This document shows positions 23,992 to 32,247 of a DNA stretch of 64,000 bases, one piece after another (position 1 is the first letter of the stretch; each line of letters begins with the position of its first letter). The stretch is from Anaerocolumna sedimenticola (lineage in GTDB: Bacteria > Bacillota > Clostridia > Lachnospirales > Lachnospiraceae): NCBI RefSeq assembly GCF_009931695.1, contig NZ_CP048000.1:5350501-5414500 (forward strand), read 5' to 3'. A model generated the notes under the pieces. That model was given only the letters and a program-made list of their open reading frames with translations, made no database searches and was not told the DNA's origin. A program made the position numbers and the translations under genes.

Positions 23992-24153
23992 TTATGCAAT
24001 TTTTCTTATGTTTACAAGGATGTCTTTCTTTGTAATAGGACATTTATGAAGTAACATTACATCGGTATTTACCATTGAAGCTGTTTTGCATACAAAGCAG
24101 TTCTTATTCCACTTACATTCCAATGGACACCGGATAGTACATTCTTCTCCCAT
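23992..24153 (-). CDS. Small cysteine-rich protein (53 aa)
   Basis: The ATG at 24153 follows AAAGGAGAGAG. The peptide starts MGEECTIRCPLECKWNKNCF and has six Cys residues, five of them within 18 residues (spacing C-x3-C-x3-C-x5-C-x2-C), which suggests a zinc-binding knuckle. It sits between the HTH regulator and the switch region, reading away from the repressor gene. The function is unknown. A small zinc protein acting as anti-repressor or transcription factor is possible but unproven. Confidence 0.65.
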   Translation of the reverse strand: MGEECTIRCPLECKWNKNCFVCKTASMVNTDVMLLHKCPITKKDILVNIRKIA

Positions 24154-24239
24154 AGGCGCTCTCTCTCCTTTCTTATTTATTTAACATTATGTTTTACCTA
24201 TGATATCAACATATTTTACCTACATGTAACGTATATGGC

Positions 24240-24267
24240 AAAAAAAGGATAATAATATAATCCCCTT
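24240..24267 (-). terminator. Terminator-like hairpin in leader of the minus-strand switch transcript
   Basis: On the minus strand AAGGGGAT pairs with ATCCTT around an AT loop and is followed by seven T. It lies about 40 bases after the expected start of the 24313-24341 promoter, and well before the Cys-rich gene, so it could attenuate that transcript. Confidence 0.6.
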
Positions 24268-24312
24268 AAGCTTATGGCTTCTAAGAGAATTTTTCTGTAT
24301 TTATCTTTCTTA

Positions 24313-24341
24313 ATTATATGAAATACTTTCCAGCTTGTCAA
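24313..24341 (-). promoter_or_regulatory. Consensus promoter, minus strand
   Basis: TTGACA (24341-24336), 17 bases, TATAAT (24318-24313): a perfect vegetative promoter pointing to the Cys-rich protein and HTH regulator. It is divergent from the repressor promoter about 75 bases away. Confidence 0.85.
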
Positions 24342-24400
24342 TACTCTATTTACATAATTTTAAAATAATTTTACATGTCTTGTAATAATTCTTTATTTTT

Positions 24401-24420
24401 ATGTCAATAATAATTGACAT
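24401..24420. promoter_or_regulatory. Perfect operator-like palindrome
   Basis: ATGTCAATAATAATTGACAT is a perfect 8-bp inverted repeat with a 4-base spacer. It covers the -35 box of the repressor promoter, so bound protein would block that promoter. The HTH protein coded next is the natural candidate for autoregulation. Confidence 0.75.
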
Positions 24421-24442
24421 GAAAGATAATGTATACTATAAT
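24414..24442 (+). promoter_or_regulatory. Consensus promoter for the repressor-like gene
   Basis: TTGACA (24414-24419), 17 bases, TATAAT (24437-24442), 32 bases before the start codon. Both boxes match the vegetative consensus exactly. Confidence 0.88.
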
Positions 24443-24473
24443 ATAATATATCCTATAAAATGAGGTGGAAAAA

Positions 24474-25370
24474 ATGGATGATAAAGTTAATAACTTTAAC
24501 AAAAAAGAATTTGCAAATTTGATTAACAAAGCCAAAGGTAGTCGTACAATGACTAAATTTGCAGAAGATGCTGGCTTAAGCGTTGCTCATATCTCCCGAA
24601 TGATTAATATGAAACTTGAAGTTCCTCCTACGCCAGATACAATACGAAAATTAGTTGATAGAGAAATGAATGGTGTAACCTATGAAGATCTTATGATTGC
24701 ATCAGGCTATATTTCTGCACCCGCTTTTGAACAACTATCTATTGAAGCTCACGAAATTGAAACTGATGGTAGACAACTTACATATGTTTTGCCTAGATCT
24801 GCAAGTGACGAACCTTATTCAATAGCAGCCGAAAGAAGATCTACAGAAAATTGGGAAATTGAAAGAGTACAAATGAGAGAAGAAAGAGACAAATTTTACT
24901 CTATGTGTGTTTCGTTAATTATGTCCAGAATGAACTTCTGTCCTTTTGATTGGAGAATAGATAGACAATCATCTAACCGTAGAGATTATCTAAGAGATTT
25001 TAATATCTCTTTACTAAATGCTCCTGTAGAAACTTGGGATTTTGAATTTAAGTATTTTCGTTCAAGATTTGATGATAACGATGAATTGGATTATCGAAGA
25101 TTCTCACCAATGTATGCTTTTAGCACATGGGGTAGATTAGCTACAATGGATATACCAAACGATTATAAATACACAATAGTTACCTCCTCAAAGGGCTTTT
25201 TCTATTCACTTACAAAAAGATCTCCAAAAAATCTTGATATTAATATATCTGTTATTTTGATTGATATTGATAATTTTAAAATTCTGAGTGAAGAATATGT
25301 TTGCTATAATCATACAGCGGATATAGAAGAATTAGAAAAATTAAGATTAGCCGGTAATGATGATATCTAA
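24474..25370 (+). CDS. HTH repressor-like protein of the prophage
   Basis: 298 residues from the ATG at 24474 (GAGGTGG upstream; an in-frame GTG at 24465 overlaps that box). Residues 5-75 form an XRE-like helix-turn-helix (FAEDAGLSVAHISRMINMKL). The remaining 220 residues have no peptidase Ser-Lys pattern that I can see, so this is not an obvious CI/LexA-type repressor. The C-terminal domain may sense a signal or a partner. The promoter carries a perfect palindrome and the gene is followed by a terminator, which fits an autoregulated switch protein. Confidence 0.75.
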   Translation: MDDKVNNFNKKEFANLINKAKGSRTMTKFAEDAGLSVAHISRMINMKLEVPPTPDTIRKLVDREMNGVTYEDLMIASGYISAPAFEQLSIEAHEIETDGRQLTYVLPRSASDEPYSIAAERRSTENWEIERVQMREERDKFYSMCVSLIMSRMNFCPFDWRIDRQSSNRRDYLRDFNISLLNAPVETWDFEFKYFRSRFDDNDELDYRRFSPMYAFSTWGRLATMDIPNDYKYTIVTSSKGFFYSLTKRSPKNLDINISVILIDIDNFKILSEEYVCYNHTADIEELEKLRLAGNDDI

Positions 25371-25406
25371 CCGTCATAAAGTTCTTTGCAATCATGAAAA
25401 AAATGT

Positions 25407-25443
25407 AAAAAGCATTTATAACACTAAGCTATAAATGCTTTTT
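25407..25443. terminator. Terminator after the repressor-like gene
   Basis: AAAAAGCATTTATA (25407-25420) and TATAAATGCTTTTT (25430-25443) form a 14-bp perfect stem with a 9-base loop. The symmetric A and T tracts allow use on both strands. Confidence 0.8.
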
Positions 25444-25481
25444 GCTTATACAATTCTTTTTCGTTTCCATTTCCATAGTCT

Positions 25482-25598
25482 TCATACGTAGTTACTGATA
25501 TCAAATCGATATTCAGTATCTATTGTTAGATAGCCACTGTCAAATAGTGTATGTAATTCAGAACTTAGCAATCTCGGAAGAAACATCCAAGAAGCATC
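25482..25598 (-). pseudogene. HNH endonuclease C-terminal remnant
   Basis: The minus strand codes a 38-residue open stretch including LPRLLSSELHTLFDSGYLTI followed by a DTEYRFDIS-like end. It resembles the tail of HNH nucleases (SxLHxLFDxGYLTID-xxYRxxIS). It is bounded upstream by a stop codon and has no start or catalytic HNH core, so it is a leftover fragment. It shows that this spot has taken in and lost nuclease genes before. Confidence 0.5.
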
Positions 25599-25616
25599 CT
25601 TCTAATTATATTCCAT

Positions 25617-26945
25617 TTAAATTGTTATCCCATACTGTTTGAATAAATCTTCAAAAAAATTTAATATTTTTTCTTTAGGACGCTGTTCTTTTAAAAACTC
25701 ATATCCTCCAAATCTAAAAACATTATATCCATATAATTTAAGTTTTCTATCATCCTCAACCATATCTGCATACAATTTTGGTGATGCTATATTCTCTTCA
25801 GAATAATGTTGCTTACCATCTATTTCTATAACTACTCTTTCTCTATCAGAAAAGAGCATTAAAAAATCCATTCTTTGATGAACGTATGCTGCACCGTTTC
25901 TCATATTCGCAGATTTTGGATCATAATGGCAATAGACTTGTGGTATTAATGCCGGTAACTCAGGTTTCTTTTTAATAATAAAAGTGTAGTACACCCACAT
26001 AAAATTCTTTTCAGGATTTGAATCCATTGATTCTATTAATCGCTTGAATAATGTATTCCCTATTTCTTCACTATAATTTTTCGAACTCCACCACTCTACT
26101 AATTCTCTCCAACATAACCCGTGTGCCAAGATAGGCTGATTATAAATAAGACAATTTGCGCCATTATCAACTAACTTAATCGTATTACTCAAAGAGTCAT
26201 CGATTACAATATCAGGTTTTCCACCAATTCCCGCAAAAATAATATTCTTAATTTCATTACTGACTCCCCGTAAACTTTTCTGTAAATTGTAAATTGGTTT
26301 ACCCGACACATGATTCGTATTTATGAGATTATAACCATCATTTTTTAAATATGAATTTAATGCATCTACATACTCTTTCTGTCTTTTTTCTTCATGTATA
26401 TCAGGATATACTAATTCTTCCAAAAACCTTATAAATGTACTATCACTTACATAAATAACCTTTAATACATCTTCAAATAAATCTTTATAAGATAAATCGT
26501 CGTTATTTACCATGTGACGAAGAATATCTTCCTCTCTATTTGCTTCACCATAAATGGAGACCATATTTTTCAAGTCCCATATCCTATTTAAAAACTTATC
26601 AATCCGGATTTCACCTTCCAGATCATTTTGTTCAGAAAGCCAATTTATAATTTTCCTACGTGTTACAGTAGTAATATCAAATAGTTCAACTTCTAAATAA
26701 CGATCAATCATCTCTAATAGCTCAGGACAATCACTGTCTTCAATTATTTTCTTAATCAATTCAAGAATTTCACTATCTAACATTTTGTTGATTCCACTTT
26801 TAAGATAAATGGCTTTACTATGCATTGGATCTAACTCATTATTACATGGAATTTTCAACCTTTCACAAATTGAAGGTAAATCCAATGCACTATTTCTTTT
26901 TAAGTACTCAACTACTTTATTTCTTATGATATTACTATTTTTCAA
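25617..26945 (-). CDS. AbiJ-NTD3-like protein with nuclease-like C-terminus
   Basis: 442 residues from a TTG at 26945 (GGGGG box 7 bases away). Residues about 95-150 (TTVTRRKIINWLSEQNDLEG ... FLNRIWDL) resemble the AbiJ-NTD3 domain of abortive infection proteins. The C-terminal part has ERVVIEIDGKQHYSEE, a pattern of the VSR/DUF559 PD-(D/E)XK-like nuclease fold with E, D and K in place. A sensor plus nuclease design would suit phage defence. It lies between the prophage switch and the methyltransferase genes. The function is inferred. Confidence 0.65.
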   Translation of the reverse strand: MKNSNIIRNKVVEYLKRNSALDLPSICERLKIPCNNELDPMHSKAIYLKSGINKMLDSEILELIKKIIEDSDCPELLEMIDRYLEVELFDITTVTRRKIINWLSEQNDLEGEIRIDKFLNRIWDLKNMVSIYGEANREEDILRHMVNNDDLSYKDLFEDVLKVIYVSDSTFIRFLEELVYPDIHEEKRQKEYVDALNSYLKNDGYNLINTNHVSGKPIYNLQKSLRGVSNEIKNIIFAGIGGKPDIVIDDSLSNTIKLVDNGANCLIYNQPILAHGLCWRELVEWWSSKNYSEEIGNTLFKRLIESMDSNPEKNFMWVYYTFIIKKKPELPALIPQVYCHYDPKSANMRNGAAYVHQRMDFLMLFSDRERVVIEIDGKQHYSEENIASPKLYADMVEDDRKLKLYGYNVFRFGGYEFLKEQRPKEKILNFFEDLFKQYGITI

Positions 26946-27370
26946 ACCAATGCCCCCATCTGTACATTTTCTTACAGTATATCATAAAATAAGAAAAACT
27001 AATATTCCCCTATCATCATATACACCGTCGTAATTTCTCATATTCATATGTATGCATTCAGCAGAGCTAACCGGTCATTAATACTTTTACCATCTGTCAT
27101 TGTGCAATTGGGAAGTGCCTAAATGACAAGTGAATACTCCTGTGTGGCGGGACCACTGGAATTCAATTTAATCTGGAACACTCAGCAAGGACTAAATCCG
27201 GCAAAACCACCCCAACGGCGCTAAAATTACTTTGAAGTCAAGTGTATATAAGCAGACCTATGAGGTGGTCTCATTCATCATCAATCATAAGAACGACCGT
27301 ACATAAACGCATTACAGCTATTCAATTTTACAAATCCGACCGCCGGGGCTCGCCATATGACATGTTGTAC
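26946..27370. other. Intergenic region without recognisable gene
   Basis: This 425-base stretch has no open frame that resembles a known protein. Several short frames are broken by stops. Its base composition is higher in GC around 27150-27240 than its neighbours, which suggests a remnant of a different origin, but I could not name it. Confidence 0.5.
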
Positions 27371-28093
27371 TCACTTTATAAAAATAAATATATACTCGTG
27401 TGCCAACAACAAAAAGGAGATATGTTGTTTCTTCCAAAACTTTGTTGATTTACAATTATGTTGCTCTTTTATAACGATTTCCTTAGTCTTAAATTTTGCA
27501 TTTAGAAAACAATTCATGACTTGGAAACCTAATGGAACAACACAACCTTTATTGCGGATGTCACCCATCATAACCGCACAAACTCTTCCCTTTTTTAATA
27601 TTCGATATGCCTCTCTCGCAACATTATTCATTTGATGTATAAATTCGTCTACTCCTAATAACGACAGATCTCCATCTAGACTTTGGCTATAATTAATGAT
27701 ATCTGCATATGGTGGATGCGTGCAAATAAGATCCATACTCTCATTTGTAATAAATGACAAATTGCGTGCATCGCCTTTTTTAATAATTTGCTGGGTTTTT
27801 GTATTGCATTGGAAATTAAGATTTTGGTTAGATAATAAAATAGATTGCTCATTGATATCGACACCAATGGCATTACGATCAAGTAGTTTTGCTTCGACTA
27901 ATGTAGTACCACTTCCTAAGAATTGATCTAGAATCCATTCATTTGGTTGACTATAACGAAGAATAATATTTCTTGGTATATATGGGGACCAATTTCCTCT
28001 GTATACCCCACAATGAGTAGCCCAATCACCTCTTTCAGGAAATGACCAAACAGTTGTTGACTCCAACTCAAATTTATTTGGTTCTAATTTAAT
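27371..28093 (-). CDS. Solitary DNA methyltransferase (beta-like), probable ATT start
   Basis: 240 residues if read from 28093. The body has WSFPERGDWATH, then the cofactor motif DQFLGSGTTLVEAKLL, and the catalytic motif THPPYADIINY downstream. HPPY is a DPPY-type motif of N4-cytosine or N6-adenine enzymes. No ATG, GTG or TTG fits a ribosome site: the TTG at 28066 has none, while AAGGAGGT stands 6 bases before an ATT at 28093 that restores MKLEPNKFELEST. No nuclease is adjacent in the same transcript. Confidence 0.85.
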   Translation of the reverse strand: MKLEPNKFELESTTVWSFPERGDWATHCGVYRGNWSPYIPRNIILRYSQPNEWILDQFLGSGTTLVEAKLLDRNAIGVDINEQSILLSNQNLNFQCNTKTQQIIKKGDARNLSFITNESMDLICTHPPYADIINYSQSLDGDLSLLGVDEFIHQMNNVAREAYRILKKGRVCAVMMGDIRNKGCVVPLGFQVMNCFLNAKFKTKEIVIKEQHNCKSTKFWKKQHISFLLLAHEYIFIFIK

Positions 28094-28176
28094 ATCAATA
28101 CCTCCTTATACTATATTTTATCTGCATTATACTACATAATTCTTAATAATACTAGTAATTTTTTCCACTTCCCCTA

Positions 28177-28221
28177 TAAAAAATAAGACAAGCCATCATT
28201 CACCTACTTGATGACTTATCT
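28177..28221. terminator. Terminator after the AlwI-family gene
   Basis: On the minus strand GATAAGTCATCA pairs with TGATGGCTTGTC and is followed by TTATTTTTT. The stem has two mismatches. A T-rich plus-strand side makes it possibly bidirectional. Confidence 0.65.
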
Positions 28222-28337
28222 CATTTTTGATTTCTTTTTCTTCCTTTTCATAATTGGCAGTAATTTTGACACTAATAAACAAATTTATATTTTCGGATAA
28301 TCTAACAATCAATCCAAATCATTTAAGCTTGTATCAT

Positions 28338-30155
28338 TTAATTCTTTATCATTTCAGAAACTATAAAATCAATATCTCGTTTCCACTCTGGTGCTTCTCT
28401 TCCGTATTTTAAATCAAAACACACAGTGAATAAACTTAATAATTTGTCTGGATGCGCAGTATTATTCTCAAATAAACTTTTAAAAAATGATGCAAATTGA
28501 CTTAATGTAAATGGCACAATCCTCAATGCCATTTTTTCGTCATCTTGAGTATACCATACTCCAATTCGAAAAGTTTCTGCTGTATTTGAATCTATTTTAT
28601 TAGCAATAAATATTCCATAAACAGGCTTATCATTATTTAATACAAGATCTGCTACATGTCGACGAACTGGTTCACCCTCCATGGCCTCCTGCCTTGAATT
28701 TGTTGACATAGTAACTTCAACTACAATAATATACTTTTCAAATTCAAAAACCATGTCTGGTCCGCCGCCTGGTGCTGTTCCTACAGGCAAATAATCTTGA
28801 TCTATACTAAATCCCCTGGCTTCATATGGCTTATTAGATATATGATTTATTGCTAAAAAAGCTCGCCATAAAATCCATTCTAAGTATGCTGCGGCCTCAG
28901 ACTTAGGAACTTTAATTGTATAATCTTCATTCAATTCTTTCTCCTGTCCATTATTAACAACTAATAAATTCATATACTCATAAATTTCTTTCCACTCTTT
29001 ATATTGATGTTTAGCGTATTCCTCCTCTTTGAACTTATCAATGTCCCTCTTTAAGCTGTTTCGTACCATATTTATATTAGCTGCTGAATCAAGAGGTACT
29101 TCTGGAATATTATACGGAATATTATATGTTGTCAATTCTGAGACCAGATCTTGTAAAACTTTATTTGCTGTTTCAATATTGTCTGTTGGTAATGGCGCGC
29201 CATTACATAACTGCTTATATCGCTCTTTTAATGGCTCTGAACTTGTAACTTTCTTACTAAGTTCATAAGCTAAAGTGCGATACTCTGGTACAATACATAT
29301 ACCTCTTCCTGCCCTCTTAACAATTCCTGAAGATACAATATATCGTAGATTCATATCAGCATAATCTCTAAAGTTTACTTTTAATTTTAAGTAACTTTCC
29401 CATGCTAAATCAATTAAATTTCGATCATACTTTTTTTTATTATCTGATGTCATCCTACTTTTTCTTATATTTAAAATCTTCTCAACAACCTTGTCAATAT
29501 CGTAATTGGGATTTGTTGTTTGAACACATACTGCAAACTCAATAAAATTAATTTTCGTATCACCAGTAATTTCCTCTAATTTAAACATCACAGTAAGTAC
29601 CCAAAGAAGCGGAGAATAACAAAGTTCGTCGCTTAACTTTTCCATTGGTACTACTAACCCTCTCAAAAAACATTCTTGTTGAGCAGAAATAGTATCTGCA
29701 TTATAAAATGTTTTTCCAATAGGTGTTAGGTCATCCACTGGGCCCAGTTCAGTTTGAGAAAACCCATCTTTTAATGTTACCTCAGGATATGTAAATCCAT
29801 ATTTATTAAACATAAGTCTATATTTACGGGTTATACTTGCATCTTTATCTTTATTTATATCTCCGCCTATTTCACCTGTATGAAATAGTAATTTTTTAAA
29901 TGCAACCTGATCTTTTGGTTCACGTAATTTTCCTACTAAGTTTGACTCGGCATAAACTTTGAACCCACTTGGTATGCGCCACGGATTTCTCATTCCTGTA
30001 TTCCCAATTAGCCAAATATCTATTGGTTCTTTTACTATCCTAGTCTCTTCTACAATTTTTTCCTTAGTCTTTTCACCATCATTATATTTAATTTTTTTTG
30101 TTTCTGTTACCTGATAAACATCTTGCCCAATTTTAATTATTTTTGCCTTCGCCAT
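28338..30155 (-). CDS. AlwI-family Type IIS restriction endonuclease
   Basis: 605 residues from the ATG at 30155. The protein resembles the AlwI restriction family: the IDIWLIGNTGMRNPWRIPSG opening, a DNA-recognition half, and a cleavage half with GGGPDMVFEFEKYIIVVEVT, giving an Asp and a Glu-x-Thr in a PD-(D/E)XK-like site. AlwI cuts near GGATC, but the specificity here cannot be read from sequence. The start overlaps the upstream methylase gene by 23 bases, so nuclease translation probably depends on the methylases. A longer reading from 30248 is not supported. Confidence 0.85.
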   Translation of the reverse strand: MAKAKIIKIGQDVYQVTETKKIKYNDGEKTKEKIVEETRIVKEPIDIWLIGNTGMRNPWRIPSGFKVYAESNLVGKLREPKDQVAFKKLLFHTGEIGGDINKDKDASITRKYRLMFNKYGFTYPEVTLKDGFSQTELGPVDDLTPIGKTFYNADTISAQQECFLRGLVVPMEKLSDELCYSPLLWVLTVMFKLEEITGDTKINFIEFAVCVQTTNPNYDIDKVVEKILNIRKSRMTSDNKKKYDRNLIDLAWESYLKLKVNFRDYADMNLRYIVSSGIVKRAGRGICIVPEYRTLAYELSKKVTSSEPLKERYKQLCNGAPLPTDNIETANKVLQDLVSELTTYNIPYNIPEVPLDSAANINMVRNSLKRDIDKFKEEEYAKHQYKEWKEIYEYMNLLVVNNGQEKELNEDYTIKVPKSEAAAYLEWILWRAFLAINHISNKPYEARGFSIDQDYLPVGTAPGGGPDMVFEFEKYIIVVEVTMSTNSRQEAMEGEPVRRHVADLVLNNDKPVYGIFIANKIDSNTAETFRIGVWYTQDDEKMALRIVPFTLSQFASFFKSLFENNTAHPDKLLSLFTVCFDLKYGREAPEWKRDIDFIVSEMIKN

Positions 30156-31212
30156 TATTATACCCCACAAAGATATATTCTTGTACGTTATTACGCGCCG
30201 TGTTTGCTCGTGTTCCAAAACTATAAGTATAATCAACAGGCACAACATCTACATTTTCTTTATAACGTTTTAATAATTTTATCATATCTTCCATGGTAGG
30301 TAAACTATTTGATGAATATGAAACAATTAGTATACTCTTTTTATGCATTTTAAAAATACTATCAAAGGCTTCTTCAGCTCCATTTTTTGTCGAAAAAGGT
30401 GTTGGATATGACTTGAATTTCTTGGTTATTGTATGCTCTTGAATTTCTACCCCTTCCCAATCTCTCGCCAATCCCTCAACAAAATGATATCGACGAACAT
30501 ACTCATTATCAGATTTTGGGGTATAATATGGTGGATCTATATATACCAAATCAGCTTTCTTTTTTAATTCCATTGAATCCATATTGTATGACTTATTTCG
30601 TTTTTTATTATCAAAAACCGCATTGTTTATTACTTCAACTGCTTCTAAAAACTGTTCTTCAAATGTTTTTTGTAGGTCTTTCCTACCATCATTGTATCGT
30701 TCTCCTACATAAGTAAAAATTCCTCTTGGACGCTTTTTTGTGCAAGCTCTAATTAATGCCTCCATAGCAATTGCTTTTTTATATTCATTTTCAATATTTT
30801 TAATATTTGATCTTACTACATCAATAAATTTATTATCTTCATCGCAAAAGTAAATTCCTTTAAATGTATCTTGAACAAATGAATCAATCATACTATCAAC
30901 TTGTATTAATTTTTTTGCCTCTTCTATCGGAAGAACGACTTTATTATTCTCAATTAAGGCTTTAGTCATTACCGCAGACATTGTCATATAGTCATTACTA
31001 ATAACTCTCTTTCCTTGAGCCTTATACATATAGCTAACTATTCCCGAGCCTGAAAAAAGATCAATAACTGAACTAAATTCAAATTTAGAAGACTCTTTCC
31101 ATATTTGCGCTATTAACTTACTTTTTGAACCCATAAATCTGGTAGATGGAAATTTTTCTATCTGTTCCGATAGTTCTACCTTTATTTTTTCATTTTGGAT
31201 ATGCTGTAACAA
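30133..31212 (-). CDS. D12-class adenine methyltransferase (second methylase)
   Basis: 359 residues beginning at a TTG (31212) with AGGAGA 8 bases before it. The cofactor motif is DLFSGSGIVSYMYKAQGK, and the catalytic motif DPPYYTPKSDNEYVRRYHFV is at the middle of the protein. The order with FxGxG first is the alpha (D12) class, as in Dam. It overlaps neighbours on both sides by 23 bases. An asymmetric Type IIS site needs both strands modified, so a pair of methylases with one nuclease fits. Confidence 0.88.
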   Translation of the reverse strand: MLQHIQNEKIKVELSEQIEKFPSTRFMGSKSKLIAQIWKESSKFEFSSVIDLFSGSGIVSYMYKAQGKRVISNDYMTMSAVMTKALIENNKVVLPIEEAKKLIQVDSMIDSFVQDTFKGIYFCDEDNKFIDVVRSNIKNIENEYKKAIAMEALIRACTKKRPRGIFTYVGERYNDGRKDLQKTFEEQFLEAVEVINNAVFDNKKRNKSYNMDSMELKKKADLVYIDPPYYTPKSDNEYVRRYHFVEGLARDWEGVEIQEHTITKKFKSYPTPFSTKNGAEEAFDSIFKMHKKSILIVSYSSNSLPTMEDMIKLLKRYKENVDVVPVDYTYSFGTRANTARNNVQEYIFVGYNNGEGKNN

Positions 31213-32209
31213 TGATATCTTCTCCTATTCTGCCGGTACCTTTACTATTAATATTTCTTCTTGTTTGGATAATATCTATCTTAAAATCTTTATATAATTC
31301 ATGTACTAAAGGATGGTTTGAATTTGTTAATAATACATAACAACCTTTTTCGTATAATCGATGTACTTCCTTTGCAAGATCAATTTGGTCTTGCTCATAA
31401 AATTGCTCTTTTGTATATCTTTTAAAGTCTGAAAACTCTGATATCGGAATATATGGTGGATCTAAGAAAACCAAATCTCCCTCCATCGCATTCTTTTCTA
31501 AAACTTCTAAATAATCTCCACATATAATTGTTGTATTTTTAAGCAATTTCGCTGCTGCAAGAAGTTTATCCGGGTTACAGATAGTCGGATTCTTATACTT
31601 TCCAAAAGGTGTGTTAAATTTCCCTTTTTTATTCAATCGATATAAACCATTAAAACAAGTCCTATTTAGATAAAGCATTCTTGCAGCTGCTTCAACCGGC
31701 TCACACTCTAACCAATCCTTTGATCTAACAGCGTAATACATCTCTTCAGTATTTTTATACCCCTGCAAGACATCTATAACTTCATCACAGTTAGTTGCCA
31801 ATTGCTTATATAAATTAATAAGCTCAGGATTTGAATCAGCAATTATAGACTTAGAATGGCCCAAGTTAAAATACATAGCTCCTCCACCAATAAAAGGTTC
31901 AATATACCTTCCATAATTTTTCGGAAGCCTAGGAATTAATTCATTAAGCATTTGTGTTTTTCCTCCGGCCCATTTCAAGACAGGAGTTGTACAATCTACT
32001 CCATTGTTATTACTATTTGATCTTTTCCAATTCACATATTTTCCGCTTTTTAATCTATTATCTAGTGGTTGCTCAGTCTCTTCTGGAATCGCCCACATAT
32101 TACCAAACTTTATAACCCCTTCTATTTTTCTTTCATTACATAATGTTTGAATTCTCCTAACTGATAACTGCCATTTTTTAGAAGCTTCTCTTATTGTCAT
32201 ATACTCCAC
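31190..32209 (-). CDS. Dam-like adenine methyltransferase with N-terminal HTH
   Basis: 339 residues from a GTG (32209; AGGTGA at 6 bases). Residues 1-50 (MTIREASKKWQLSVRRIQTL ... FGNMWAIPEE) look like a MerR/excisionase-type helix-turn-helix. The rest is a Dam family enzyme: LKWAGGKTQMLNEL, YIEPFIGGGAMYFNLG and FLDPPYIPIS. The HTH could repress this operon or add DNA contacts, as controller proteins do in other systems. It is the first gene of the restriction-modification operon. Confidence 0.88.
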   Translation of the reverse strand: MEYMTIREASKKWQLSVRRIQTLCNERKIEGVIKFGNMWAIPEETEQPLDNRLKSGKYVNWKRSNSNNNGVDCTTPVLKWAGGKTQMLNELIPRLPKNYGRYIEPFIGGGAMYFNLGHSKSIIADSNPELINLYKQLATNCDEVIDVLQGYKNTEEMYYAVRSKDWLECEPVEAAARMLYLNRTCFNGLYRLNKKGKFNTPFGKYKNPTICNPDKLLAAAKLLKNTTIICGDYLEVLEKNAMEGDLVFLDPPYIPISEFSDFKRYTKEQFYEQDQIDLAKEVHRLYEKGCYVLLTNSNHPLVHELYKDFKIDIIQTRRNINSKGTGRIGEDIIVTAYPK

Positions 32210-32239
32210 GTTATTTCACCTACTCCAAATCTTTATTTA

Positions 32240-32247
32240 AATTTATT
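32240..32247. repeat. IS66-type target duplication, left copy
   Basis: AATTTATT directly abuts the left inverted repeat and is identical to the copy at 34063-34070. Eight bases is the usual duplication length of IS66-family elements. Confidence 0.9.

Larger units (their letters stand above)
1..25443. mobile_element. Siphovirus-type prophage, left part outside window
   Basis: An almost continuous set of phage genes runs from the tail genes at the left edge to a repressor-like gene ending at 25370 and its terminator. Order and families (small and large terminase, HK97 portal, ClpP-like protease, HK97 capsid, gp6-like connector, head closure, gp10-like, major tail protein) are those of HK97-fold siphoviruses of Firmicutes. 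Replication genes are a P4/D5-type primase-helicase, SNF2 helicase, VRR-NUC nuclease, DUF2800, DUF2815 and a family A polymerase. Tape measure, tail tip, lysis genes and integrase are not in view. The right boundary is not proven: no att repeat could be identified, and the defence genes to the right may be prophage cargo. Confidence 0.9.

Noticed and set aside
27121..27234. Short plus-strand frame beginning MTSEYSCVAGPLEFNLIWNT
   Set aside because: It stops after about 36 codons, has no ribosome site and resembles no family; treated as part of an unassigned remnant region.
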